DNA of 64,000 nucleotides, from contig JARUPY010000189.1 in assembly GCA_029817715.1 (NCBI GenBank), positions 1 to 64,000 on the forward strand. Reading direction: 5' to 3'. Numbering within the stretch: the stretch's first letter is position 1; each line of letters opens with the position of its first letter. A program made the translations under genes and the position numbers. Positions 1 to 10,081 of the stretch are shown here, one piece after another. Source of the DNA: Melastoma dodecandrum (lineage: Eukaryota > Streptophyta > Magnoliopsida > Myrtales > Melastomataceae). Below the pieces are notes generated by a model. The model had not been told where the DNA came from. It saw only the letters and a list, made by a program, of their open reading frames with translations, and searched no databases.

Positions 1-1140
1 CAATTAGATTACTCGGTTGTTTTTCCAGAACGAAAGTCATATACTGCACAATCATTGAGCCAATTTTTGGGGACTATCTTTTTTCTAGGAATTCGGCGTC
101 AATGGGACGGATATGGCCACTTATAGGAGGTGGTATTGGGGCTTAGATGGGTTTCCTTGTGCCACGTTCTTTGGAGGGCCAAGTTCTAGAACCTCGGCAA
201 TTGGAAACTTCTACAGCACCACTTAAGTTGTTCAGGTTCCAAATATTTAGGAGGCTGCAAAAATTCACAAACATAAGAAAAGAGAAGCTCGGCTTCTGTC
301 GTCGTGGATTTTTGGTTTTCCCAGGGTGCTTAGAAGGGAACTTTTGCCATCTGAAATAGGGTCCAGGAATAAACAATCTCGAGTGGGACGTCCGGCGAAT
401 TTAGCTCTTAAAATGGAGCCACCAAGAAGCACCATCCCCTTGAGGATCTTGGGATCGTGACCGCACAGCTTGTCGCTGAATCAGGTAGTGATGAGAAGAA
501 ATTTCCCCATCTCAGTTTCAGAAAAAATTAAAAGAGTGTTTTACCAAAATACTACTGCATAGGTTATATAGAGCACAACCGCCAATTGCTCTCGCTTCTG
601 CTTGAAACTCTGCAAGTCGTGCTTGCTCTGCACAGAAAATGTTCACATCCATAGTCCTCATCATTAACTCGGTCATCCCAAATGAAGAAAAGGCAGGCAG
701 GCACCACAGCCTCCCCAAGGAAAAGGCTATCATAGTCCACGGACGCAATGTGTAATGTCTGCAATGTTGGTACTTTAGGCTTGAAATCTTCTGATGCCCT
801 TGCAGTGGCGCTCTGCTTGAAGGCTAACAGAAGAATGCCCATTGGTGCCTGCATTCCACATATATGACACTTGGAAAGTCGAACCACGAACACATTACCT
901 GTATATTGAGTCCACATTGTGACACGTACTGCAGATGTTGTTGTTCTTGAAGTTGTTCTTAATGAAAAGTTCCAACACCTTTTGGTAAACCCTCGTCAAT
1001 GGAACCCTTCCACCGTTGCCATTTCCTAATGTTTCTAAGACATTCTGAACATACACCTTGACTCTATCCACTCCACAATCTTCCAAATAGCTGTGCAGAT
1101 CATTGAAAAAATATATTATCTTTGAGTGAACTAGTTCCAA
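1..1140 (-). pseudogene. Raffinose synthase / seed imbibition protein-like (GH36) gene remnant, C-terminal half, continues past left edge
   Basis: Read on the minus strand, this stretch carries successive blocks typical of plant raffinose synthase/SIP alpha-galactosidase-like proteins (sucrose plus galactinol to raffinose, or alkaline alpha-galactosidase activity). At 895-1140 there is FNDLHSYLEDCGVD followed by GGRVPLTR. Near 700-800 there is ARASEDFKPK and then HIASVDYDSLFLGE. Near 580-620 there is EARAIGGCALY, near 380-430 GRPTRDCLFLD, near 200-260 IWNLNNLSGAVEVSN, and at 1-130 GHIRPIDAEFLEK and NDCAVYDFRSGK. The blocks lie in different frames with stops between them, and some splice junctions (TACAG/GTAATG at about 900) remain recognisable. 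The catalytic nucleophile position, normally Asp in the K-V-D motif, reads K-V-Y here. The 5' exons are absent. Family identity is by recognition of motif order; loss of function is inferred from frameshifts and the lost Asp. Confidence 0.8.
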
Positions 1141-1815
1141 CTTATAGGCTTCATTGATAAGACACTAACAGTTCCCCTGGACATACGTGTGCATACATAC
1201 ACTATTAACATCTCTAGTACAAAATCCTTTCTCACCTACTAAGTGAGAGATTTCTCAAAATTCCTAAAGTCATACTCGGAAGGAACTGTTGTCGAAGTGT
1301 GATAAGCTGAGATGAGTTATAGTCGGAGTGGAATGTGAGTCAGAGGTTGTGGTCGGTTGGGGGTCGAGGATCGGAGTGGTTCGGGGGTCCTGTTTGCGTC
1401 TGAGTGGGGTCAGGAGGCGAGGCGAGGCTAGGGTCAGATGGGAATTGGTGGTTTGAGTCTTGATAAGGAAGGGGGTAATGGTGATAATGATGGTCGAGAG
1501 TCTGGGTGTTGAATGTTGGTCGAGGATGGGGATTAGGAGAATGGGCCGGGTTAAATGTGTCAGCGCTGGACGGATTTAACAGTAATGTCAAAGTCACCTA
1601 GACTCTTAAAGACAAAATTAATTTGATCGAGTAACGGTAGATAATATATAAATATTTTGACCCTTTGAATGGATGGGCTGGTTTTGAATAAATGGGACCC
1701 ACGTATGGATGACCAAAAAGAGAAAAATCAGAATCGGAGACCATTCCCATATTATTTTTGAGGTTTTCTATTAATTCCATTAATTAATTAATTCAATTCA
1801 TGAACTTAAAAGAGT
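1141..1815. other. Intergenic spacer, no gene seen
   Basis: Between the GH36 remnant and the quinolinate synthase locus. 1340-1600 is G-rich with low-complexity GGTC/GGGT runs that open a spurious proline-rich minus-strand frame. A CT-rich leader-like tract begins after 1840. It presumably includes the promoter of the downstream gene; no clear TATA element was assigned. Confidence 0.5.
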
Positions 1816-4800
1816 TTGAACAAATCCCAAAGCGAAGTTTCGCCTCCGACCCTCTCTTTTTGCATGACCCAAACAAAATTTAAAAAATTGCAATCAATTC
1901 ATTTCCCTTTCTTTTCTCCTTCTCCTTTCCTTCCTCCTCTGCATCAACAACGTTCGCGGGTTTCTCCCTCGCCCGCCCGCCTTTCTCCCTTCTCCTTCCT
2001 ACACTTCTTTGTCGCAGAGAAATGGGATACGCCGCCAGCATCGTCCCCGGAACGCCCGCATCGTCTCCTCCTCTCCCTCGTTCACTCCTCTGTTCCAAAC
2101 CCAAACCCAATCCCATCCCAACCTCAACCTCCTCCCCGGCAGGCGCCTCCCCTCCCCAACCCTGCCAATGGCCGCCGCTCCTCCTTCCCTTCCTCTGCCA
2201 TCTCCTTCTCCCCCTCATCCCCTCTTTCCGCTGATACTATTCCCTCTAAGCTTGATTCCCTGGTCTCCGAGTTCCGATCCTTGCCCCAACCTGTCGACAG
2301 GGTTAAGCGCTTGCTGGAGTTTTCTGGGTCTCTCCCCCCTCTCCCGGATGCTTCTCGGGTCGATTCTAATCGGGTCATGGGATGCACTGCTCAGGTCTGT
2401 TTGCGACCTCCGTTCCATGGCTGTTGTCCGATGGTTGGTGGTTTGTTTCATCCTGCTTGCATTTCATCTTTCAAAGTGGAACCTTTGGATGTTGGAATTT
2501 AGCCTTTTCAATGACTAGGCGCTATGAAAAATAACTACTTGTCATTCTCGTGGTTGAACCTTTATAATCGCCCTGCCGGGCACTTTGATCATCCTTGTCC
2601 GTTGTTATTGATGCGAAGTGTGGGATCGAATCTGGTGCTCCGATGCGCATTTGGCCTTCTCTGTGTTGTTTTATGTTTAAGTGCCCGTATGAGTGGGAAG
2701 GCTCTTCTGATCTGATTGATGGTGTTGGACGAGCAATAAATGTCTTGGTAGTCATAACAGGGAGGATTAAGGGGCTTGTCTTGGAGAGGAGTAGGGATGT
2801 CTGTTATATTAGTTTGGTGTCATAAACTGACATGTTATCTCGATAAGAGCAGGTGTGGTTGGAGGCTAAACTTGATGAGGATGGAAGGATGTGGTTCTGG
2901 GCAGACAGTGATTCGGAAATCGCGCGGGGTTACTGTTCATGTTTGATCTGGTTGCTTGATGGGGCCATGCCGAGCGAGGTTTTGATGATGAAAATGGATT
3001 ATTTATCTGCATTAAATGTGGGTCTCCCGAGCAGTGGAAGGTCGCGCATGAACACGTGGCATAATGTTTTGATTAGTATGCAAAAAAGGACTAAGGCATT
3101 CCTTGCCTGGCGGGAAGGAAAAGCGTCCTATGACCCATTTCCCTCGCTTATTTTAAATGCTGAAGGAATAAGCCCAGGTGAGTGACATTTTGCTAGGGTA
3201 GGAATAAAAGTCTGGTTTATGAGTAAGGATATAATTTGAATTATAGTGCAATTGCAGGCAAGATACCTTTTTCCTGAAGAGTCTACCGTAAAGGAACTTG
3301 TCAAAGTGCTAAAAGAGAAGAAAATTGGCGTGGTCGCACACTTCTACATGGACCCTGAAGTTCCAGGTGTACTTACTGCGGCGCAGAAGCAATGGCCTCA
3401 CATTCATATATCTGATTCCTTGGTGATGGCCGATTCAGCTGTGAAGATGGCAGAGGCTGGTTGTCAGTTTATAACAGTCCTGGGGGTCGATTTTATGTTG
3501 GAGAATGTCCGTGCAATCCTTGATCAGGCTGGGTTCAGTGAGGCTAGTAGATCTGTTGTTTCCTGTTGGTTTGTCAGCTCTGGGCGCTCGCCTAGACGTC
3601 TAGGGGAAACGAGGCGAAGCTTCAGCTCTACAAGGCGCAATTCTTGAAAAAGGCCAAAAACAAAAGAACACCTCAATTTATCAGCCCATCTTTTTTCAGA
3701 TTTTCTATTAAACGAATCAGCTTTTTGCATTTTTTAAAATAAACCCCTTTTTATAAAAAAAACTATTTATTTTAGACATATTAGGATCTTTCTCTTAAAG
3801 GATTTGGTTAGAGTTTGTTGGACTTGGGAGATTTTTGCCTTAGTTTGCGTTTATACTTCTTTTCTAGTCTGGGGACGGTAATGAGTTTACATAATGCAAA
3901 ACTAGTGCTTTTCTTTTTCCTCTCGGGTTTGCCCTCCCCTTGCGCCTCAGGCAGCAGACTGGTCTAGGCCTCAAGTGCGCTTTGCACCCTTAAGCGCATA
4001 AGTGGGCTTCAATATATACTAACTCATGAGACTCTGGCAGGTTGGTGTCTACAGGATGTCAAGTGAATGCATAGGCTGCTCATTAGCTGATGCTGCTTCA
4101 GGTCCTGATTATCTGAGTTATCTTGAAGGAGCTTCTATTTTTCCGCCTTCCTTGCATGTTATATACATAAATACCTCACTAGAGATGAAGGCTCATGCCC
4201 ATGAGCTTGTGCCTACAATTACATGCACCTTGTCCAATGTTGTTCAGACAGTTCTTCAGGTTCATATTTTCATCTATAGATTGAAAAATGGTATTACTTT
4301 TTTTATCATGCACTCTGTTGACCAATACAGACATTTCCTCCAGGCTTTTGCTCAAGTGCCAGACTTTAATGTCTGTTACGGACCTGACTCCTACATGGGG
4401 GCAAACATCAAAGAGCTATTCCAGCAGATGTCTTTGATGACAGATGAACAGATTTCCCAAATTCACCCAAAGCATGATAGATTGTCGATCAGATCATTGT
4501 TGCCTCGCCTGCATTTTTTTCAGGTGCTCTTGAGCTTGCCTGATTGCCGTGTTATTTTTCATGAGATATACGAGACTTGTCAATCTGCGTATCTGTCATT
4601 TCTCTCTCCATTAAACAGTCATTTTTTTCTAACATCAGGATGGAATGGAACATGCATCGTTCATCACCTTTTTGGGCATGAAGTTGTGGGGAAGATCAAG
4701 GACATGTATTGTGATGCCTTTCTCACAGCCCATCTTGAGGTGCCTGGAGAAATGTTCTCTCTGGCAATGGAAGCTAAGAGAAGGGAAATGGGGGTAGTAG

Positions 4801-5636
4801 GCTCCACGCAAAACATGCTGGACTTTATTAAACGGATAGTTATAGAACCGTTGGAAAGGAATGTCAAAGATCATCTTCAGTTTGTATTAGGAACAGAATC
4901 TGGGATGATTACTTCAATAGTTGCAGCTGTTCGCAATATCTTAGGTTCAGTTGATTCTTCTTCAGCAAGATTGGTCACTGTGGAAATTATTTTTCCAGTT
5001 TCGTCAGAATCAATTACTGGAACTTCAGCCAATGCATCTCAAGACATGGGATCCGTCCAAGTCGGCGATGTAATATTACCTGTTGGTCCTGGAGTTGCTA
5101 GTGGAGAAGGATGTTCAATCCACGGGGGTTGTGCATCGTGTCCATATATGAAGGTTAGAGATTCCATTGGTTATCCAACCACTGCGAAATGATTGAAATC
5201 ATCACTTTTATTTTTATTCATGTCGTTGCCATGAGTTACCAGAAATTGTTATTAGACTACTAATTGTTTTTTATTCTATTGTTGTTCTGTCTGTGTTTGT
5301 TCAGATGAACTCTCTCACATCACTGTTGAGAGTCTGTCACTCCCTGCCCGACTAGGATAACATTCTCTTTGCATACGGAGCAGAGAGATTCAAATCACAA
5401 ACAGCACAGGGAAAATCTGTTGCAGAAGTTGGATGCGAGCCGATTTTGCACATGAGACATTTCCAGGTCTATTAATGTTTCAGTTGAGCTGCGAGGTTTG
5501 TAACTATCGGAAAATAGAATTTGTTATATTACCAATCCTTGATTTCCATTTGCAGGCATCAAAAGAACTCCCCGAGAAGCTTGTCCATCAAATCCTTCAT
5601 TCTAGGAGCAACGGTGGGTCGATACCATACCATTAA
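1816..5636 (+). pseudogene. QS: Chloroplast quinolinate synthase (SufE-NadA fusion), eight exons, with frameshift and premature stop
   Basis: Plant quinolinate synthase makes quinolinate from iminoaspartate and dihydroxyacetone phosphate for plastid NAD synthesis, using a [4Fe-4S] NadA domain fused to a SufE domain. Inferred exons: about 1816-2394 (transit region plus SufE, RVMGCTAQ), 2853-3177 (rest of SufE), 3247-3542 (NadA start, ARYLFPEES, HFYMDPEV), 4041-4259 (VGVYRMS, HELVPTITC), 4344-4523 (YGPDSYMGAN), 4639-5153 (GTCIVHHLFGHEVV, FVLGTESGM, GCSIHGGCASCPYMK), 5305-5466 and 5556-5636 (GCEPILHMRHFQ). Cluster-type cysteines are retained. Two lesions are visible: joining 4523 to 4639 shifts the frame, with ATGGA duplicated at 4640-4649, and TAG at 5353-5355 stops exon 7 just after LPD. 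Exon 3 appears to end at a GC rather than a GT donor. The start is unclear: ATGs at 1816, 1864 and 2022 lie in two frames. It is a pseudogene unless intron retention or sequencing error explains the lesions. Confidence 0.85.
3560..4010. repeat. Possible small repeat inserted in quinolinate synthase intron 3
   Basis: The intron between 3542 and 4041 contains GC-rich ends (near 3583-3650, with GGCGCTCGCCTAGACGTC; near 3935-4005, with CTTGCGCCTCAGGC and AAGTGCGCTTTGCACCC) around an AT-rich core. Such GGCGC/CCTAGGC blocks are common in dispersed plant intronic repeats. No clean terminal inverted repeat or target duplication was found, so the call is weak. Confidence 0.3.
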
Positions 5637-6403
5637 TGAATTCCATTGATGGCGATGTAAAGAGCCTTTTGGAAGTACAAGGATGCTAGAAGACAAAGAA
5701 ACCACACACTAAAGGTAGCAAGAATCTTGATTTTTAGTTAGTAAGAACGATGTTATTTTACATGGAAGACAGGCTACTAGATCTCGGTATAAGTATGGTT
5801 TCAGATATACTTCTTTACCCTGGGGGGATAGGTCAGAATTTAGTGGCGGCAGTTTTTTCTGCTCTTTGATTGTGGTTTCACCACTGTTGAAAACCTTAAC
5901 ATCGAAAGCTTTGGTTACGATACGGAATTTATGAATAGCTTCGGCAAGGCACTATTATCACTAGAGTGTTCTCCGAAGGTCGATTGTGTGCATTCTATGA
6001 AACCTGTGTTCACAGTTGCATCAGCGTGCCAGGTCTATGTTTGTTTGGTTTCATGAATGGCACAAACAGACGGGTCCTGAATGATGCCTAAGTTTTCTTT
6101 TCGCGAGAGGAAGAATGGCAGAAGTGATGGTTACATCAATCCACAATATGCTAATGGAGGCTGTGGAACAGGTCCGGGGCCACTCCCTAGCATGGTCCCG
6201 GATCAGCACTATCCGGAGTTCTTTCAATCATCGAGCCATCCCCCATGCCTGTGTTTCTTAGAACTCATTTCAAGAAAGACCAAAGTTACCCTTCTCTTCA
6301 GAGTTACCAAAAGCAGCAGAACACTTTCGTGACCCTGTTGGTATTTCTGTTTGATCTCTCTCATGGGCAGTCGATCAAGCTCAAGCTCGATATCCTCGCC
6401 AGT
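5637..6403. other. 3' flank of quinolinate synthase with an unassigned coding-like remnant
   Basis: 5637-6060 is plausible 3' UTR and spacer. From about 6081 to 6330 a short plus-strand frame reads VPDQHYPEFFQSSSHPP, then (one frame over) MPVFLRTHFKKDQSYPS. Its composition looks like protein rather than random sequence, and the frame change suggests decay. I do not recognise the family. Confidence 0.35.
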
Positions 6404-7496
6404 ATGCCACCACGGGGGCCCTCACATACCCGGGTTGTGGCCATGTTATTCCCATGTTGGCCCTCTTCAAGGTTCTTGCTTCCAAAAGCTCTCGACTCCT
6501 TATCACCTTTGTCGTGACGGAGGGGCTTTCACTGCTCGACAGGGGTATTCATGTTCCTGGAAATTTGATTTTCGCCACAATACCTAATTTCATCCCTTCG
6601 GAGTTCGGCCATGGCAAGGATTTCCTTAGATTCTTTGAGGCAGTGTTGACCAAGGTATTGGCTCCCTTCAAGCGACTCCTGGATGGTTGTCCGACAATCT
6701 CCCTCATTCTGGTAGATACCATGGTGTACTGGGTGGTGGACATCGGTCGAGTTAGGAATGTGCCAGTAGCATCTTTCTGGTCATAGTCATCGTAGTAATT
6801 ACTACGGCATCTCGGTGGTCTCGGTAGAATAACAACCAACAAGCACTTCACTCTAATCTTAGAATTATTATTAAACCAGCCAGATTCTGGTACATTTGAT
6901 GGACATCCCACTTTTTCAATGCTTATGAATAGGAAAAGAGAGAGGGCACAATCTCAGACCTCTGCCCATGTGTGTGCCTGAGGCAGAGATGCCGTACCAG
7001 AGTGACGATATCGTCACGCGAAACGGCGAAATATTCTGGCAAGTAATTGTATCGCTGACAAAGGCACACTTCCTCCTGCTGTCCTCCAATGATGATCTCG
7101 AAGCCTTTGAAGCTCTTCAGGCACGATTTTGTTTTCCCGTGTTTATAGTCGGCCCAGGGGTTCTCTACGTCCAACTCCAACTCAAGCCATCACCTTTGAG
7201 AGGGGTTCAAGAGGACGATTACTCCTTATGGTTGGACAGTCAGCCAAACAAATCAGTCCTGTATGTCTCGCTAGGAAGCTACCTCTCAATACCAAGGTCC
7301 AAGATTGATGAGTTTGCGGCAGAGTTACAGGGGAGCAACGTCAGGTTCCTGGGGGCAGCTCGCAGGGAATCGTCCAGGCTGAAGCAGTTGTGTGGTGGAA
7401 AGGGAATTTTGGTTCCCTGGTGCGAACAAGGGTGCTGTCGCATCCATCGGTTGGAGGATTCTGGAGTCACTGTGGGTGGAATTTGGTCATGGAAGG
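6404..7496 (+). pseudogene. UGT87-like family-1 glycosyltransferase, decayed and truncated by a retrotransposon
   Basis: Small-molecule UDP-glycosyltransferase remnant closest in motif to plant UGT87 proteins. The start ATG at 6404 gives RVVAM, then the frame changes to GHVIPMLALFKVLASKSS, LLITFVVTE, FATIPNFIPSEF, LVDTMVYWVVDIGR and NVPVASFW, ending in stops near 6784. A later segment (about 7020-7440) gives FPVFIVGP, WLDSQPNKSVLYVSLGSYLS and GILVPWCEQ. One frame over, the donor-sugar (PSPG) motif [14 protein letters not shown] follows and runs to 7496. There the sequence switches abruptly to the 3' LTR end of the Ogre-like element. At least three frame changes plus truncation make this non-functional. 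The remaining C-terminal part was not found on the far side of the retroelements. Confidence 0.8.
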
Positions 7497-10061
7497 TGTA
7501 CGCGCGCCTTCCGGCCTAGCACGCGCGCAGCGGTTCGGACGACCCGAGGATCCGGGCCCGCTCCCCTAGAGTCTTCTGGTCGGCGTCGCGACTCGAGCGT
7601 CGAACGCTGCGGAAAAGACCAGGGTGGTTTCTCCTTCGATTCCTGACCGGGTCTGCCCAGACTCTTCGCCGATCGTCTCCATACTCCTTAAGAGGCGACG
7701 GGCGAAAAGAAACGCATGACCCGAGGAGGAAGCTTCAGGAGGTTCCAAGAGCGGCTCGCGTCGTCAGTCCCTCATCCAAAATGACTTCGTAAAAAATGTG
7801 TTGTTGTTTAACCTAGGTAAACTATTACGGAGTCGCCACCGACTTAATTATAAAAGCTTGGTTTAAGTCGGAAAACCAGAGTAGATTCGGGGATTCCTAA
7901 TTACTAACTCTTACATCCTAACATGCGAAAAAAAGGAGGTGGCGTTTGCTTCAAAAGATTTTCTGTTGTTTAACAGGTGTTGGACCCGATCCGGGTATGA
8001 CTCCGGACTCATGTCAATGTTTTACGGGCATTGGACCCGATTCGAGCTTTTTAGGCCCGAACTCATGTGTGTTTGACAAACAGCATGCAAAGAAAAATCT
8101 ACGGGCCTAAGACATGTGGACAAACACAGATAATTATTGAGATCAAAGGGAGCGGGGAAGGGTGGTGATCGTGGGCCTATGCACTTGGGCCCACGATCCG
8201 TTACATGTGGAAAGAAAAAAAAAACGGGAGGCCCGCACCTCCCTCATGTACCTGTGGTTTGCCGGTTGGGGACGTCTGGAGCGTTTTCGCTATGATCCAC
8301 CGTGCATCATCTTGAAGTTGGAAAACGGAAGCGAACGATGTGAGGTGTTTGAGCCCATCGACCTCCAATATGTCCCGAACGTCACTCGGATTGACGAGAT
8401 TGTATTTTCACATGCGAAAATGTCGGGATAGGAAAATGATTAGTAAATAGTAATATATACATGATAAACGCGAGGATCATGGACTTAGAAACATATCAAT
8501 GACATCAAGCAAGTTCAAGACATGACGGAAAATCGTAATCGAACGATTCTCAACCGTGGCAGCTTTGGTACCTTTCAAACAAAGATGCATAACTTTCTAC
8601 TCAATTCATGAAAATGCATGTATTTATACTTGAAAGATAGCTCTTCAAGTCAATAATCTAGTAGAACAAGTTTCAAGTCAATCCAAGATTTGTAACGAAA
8701 GTTATGAATGAAAGAGTGAGATGTCCACATGCAGATCCGAGCTCCGACAGTTTTATTACCTCTCAGAAAAACGTGTATAACTTTTAGCTCAGTTCATGAA
8801 AATAAGATTACTTATACTCAAAACAAAGCTCTTGAAGCCAGGCATCTAATGGTGCAAGTTTTAGGTCAATAAGATTTCCAGAAAGAAAGTTATGAGTGAA
8901 AGAGTAGACTATCGACACGCAGATCCGAGCCTATAAGTCTTCCGATTATTCGAAAACATTCCATTCATATGTAAATTCCATGTCATTTTAAAACCACTAA
9001 AAATTTTTACATGAAACATCATATACAGCTAGTGTGACATGTCTAGAGTATATTTGAAATTTGACGTACCAAAAAAAATGCAAACGGTGATGTTCAAAAG
9101 TGCGAAACTCGGTCGTTTGTAACCAGTACAATGTTTTATTCGAAACTCCTAGGTTAGAAACTCAAATTTAGCTTGGTTGAGTCTTTAGACCCGTATTTAA
9201 GTTACGTATCAAATGAAAGTGGTTTCGTACGATTCCGATAACTACACAAAAAGATATATAGCAAAAACCGAAGGTTGCGCAAACTGATCCGAAACATGCT
9301 TGGACTTACCGAGCTATTTTGACTCGATATGAGGGCCGCAACACATCCCAACATGCTAGGACGTGTGAAGGAAAGGGGATGTGAGAGTCTTGGCCTGTTT
9401 TGGTGACCACAAGATGTCTTCATGAGTTGGTTCTCGGCTGTCCAATCCTTGTGGCTGCGCAAACAAGAAAACGTCAAAGCAAAAAGGGAGCCCTCCCGCG
9501 AAGCTACGAGGTTAGAAAATGTGGTAGTTGAGTCCTCCTCGTCTCTAGACGAGGGAGGGCAGATCCTAGATGCCGGAGAGATGGCCTCGAGCATGGAGAC
9601 GGCGAAGGGAGGACGTTGGAGGTTGTCCGGGGTTGCCGTTGTTTCTTCTTGCCACAGCCGTCGACTTGTGAAACGGGAACGTGTCCTCCGCGGTTAGGCT
9701 GGTCGGGGGGTCTCCATTGCTCCATGAGCTTACCTTGGTCGAGAAGCTCGTCGGGAGGAAAGGGGAGGCTTGAAGAATGCTTGGAAGGGGAGGTTTTTTT
9801 GCGTTTTTGACTCTGTCCTTTTTTTTTTTACGTGTGTGCGTCTATCTCTTCTATTATAGGGAAGTAAAAGTAACGTTTGAAAGTTGTAAAGTCTGTAAAT
9901 TGAAACGTCTAAAGGTGAAGTGTTTCAATCTGTCCCTGTGTCTTCCGTAACGTGTGTGTGCTCCCGTTTAGGAAGGAAATCTTAATGAATGCAATTAAGA
10001 GAATCAAAAGAAATATTTTTGAAAATAAAGTAAAATAGGAAAGGGGATTTGAGGTATTACA
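7497..10061 (-). repeat. 3' LTR of the Ogre-like element (2,565 bp)
   Basis: Reverse-complemented, it begins TGTAATACCTCAAATC directly after a purine tract and ends GGCGCGCGTACA, a TG...CA LTR. Its last ~750 bp resemble the 3' part of the three LTRs at 43.9-63.2 kb (GGGAGGTGCGGGCCTCCC, GGCCCGCAATC, AAGTCGGTGGCGACTCCG). The middle is unrelated to those LTRs. Confidence 0.85.
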
Positions 10062-10081
10062 GTTTGCCCCTCCTTGGGAGG
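10062..10081 (-). other. Polypurine tract
   Basis: The reverse complement reads CCTCCCAAGGAGGGGCAAAC, abutting the LTR TG. The core AAGGAGGGGCAAAC is identical at 51973-51986 and 60078-60091 in the compound element. It primes plus-strand synthesis in LTR retrotransposons. Confidence 0.8.

Noticed and set aside
564..917. Independent 117-codon minus-strand gene
   Set aside because: Contains raffinose synthase blocks joined to intron and frameshifted sequence; part of the GH36 remnant.
1340..1597. Minus-strand 85-codon proline/asparagine-rich frame
   Set aside because: Arises from low-complexity GGTC/GGGT repeats; no motif and no start context.
1880..2518. Several overlapping frames on both strands across the quinolinate synthase first exon
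   Set aside because: The region is CT-rich low complexity; only the frame leading into the SufE motif is supported.
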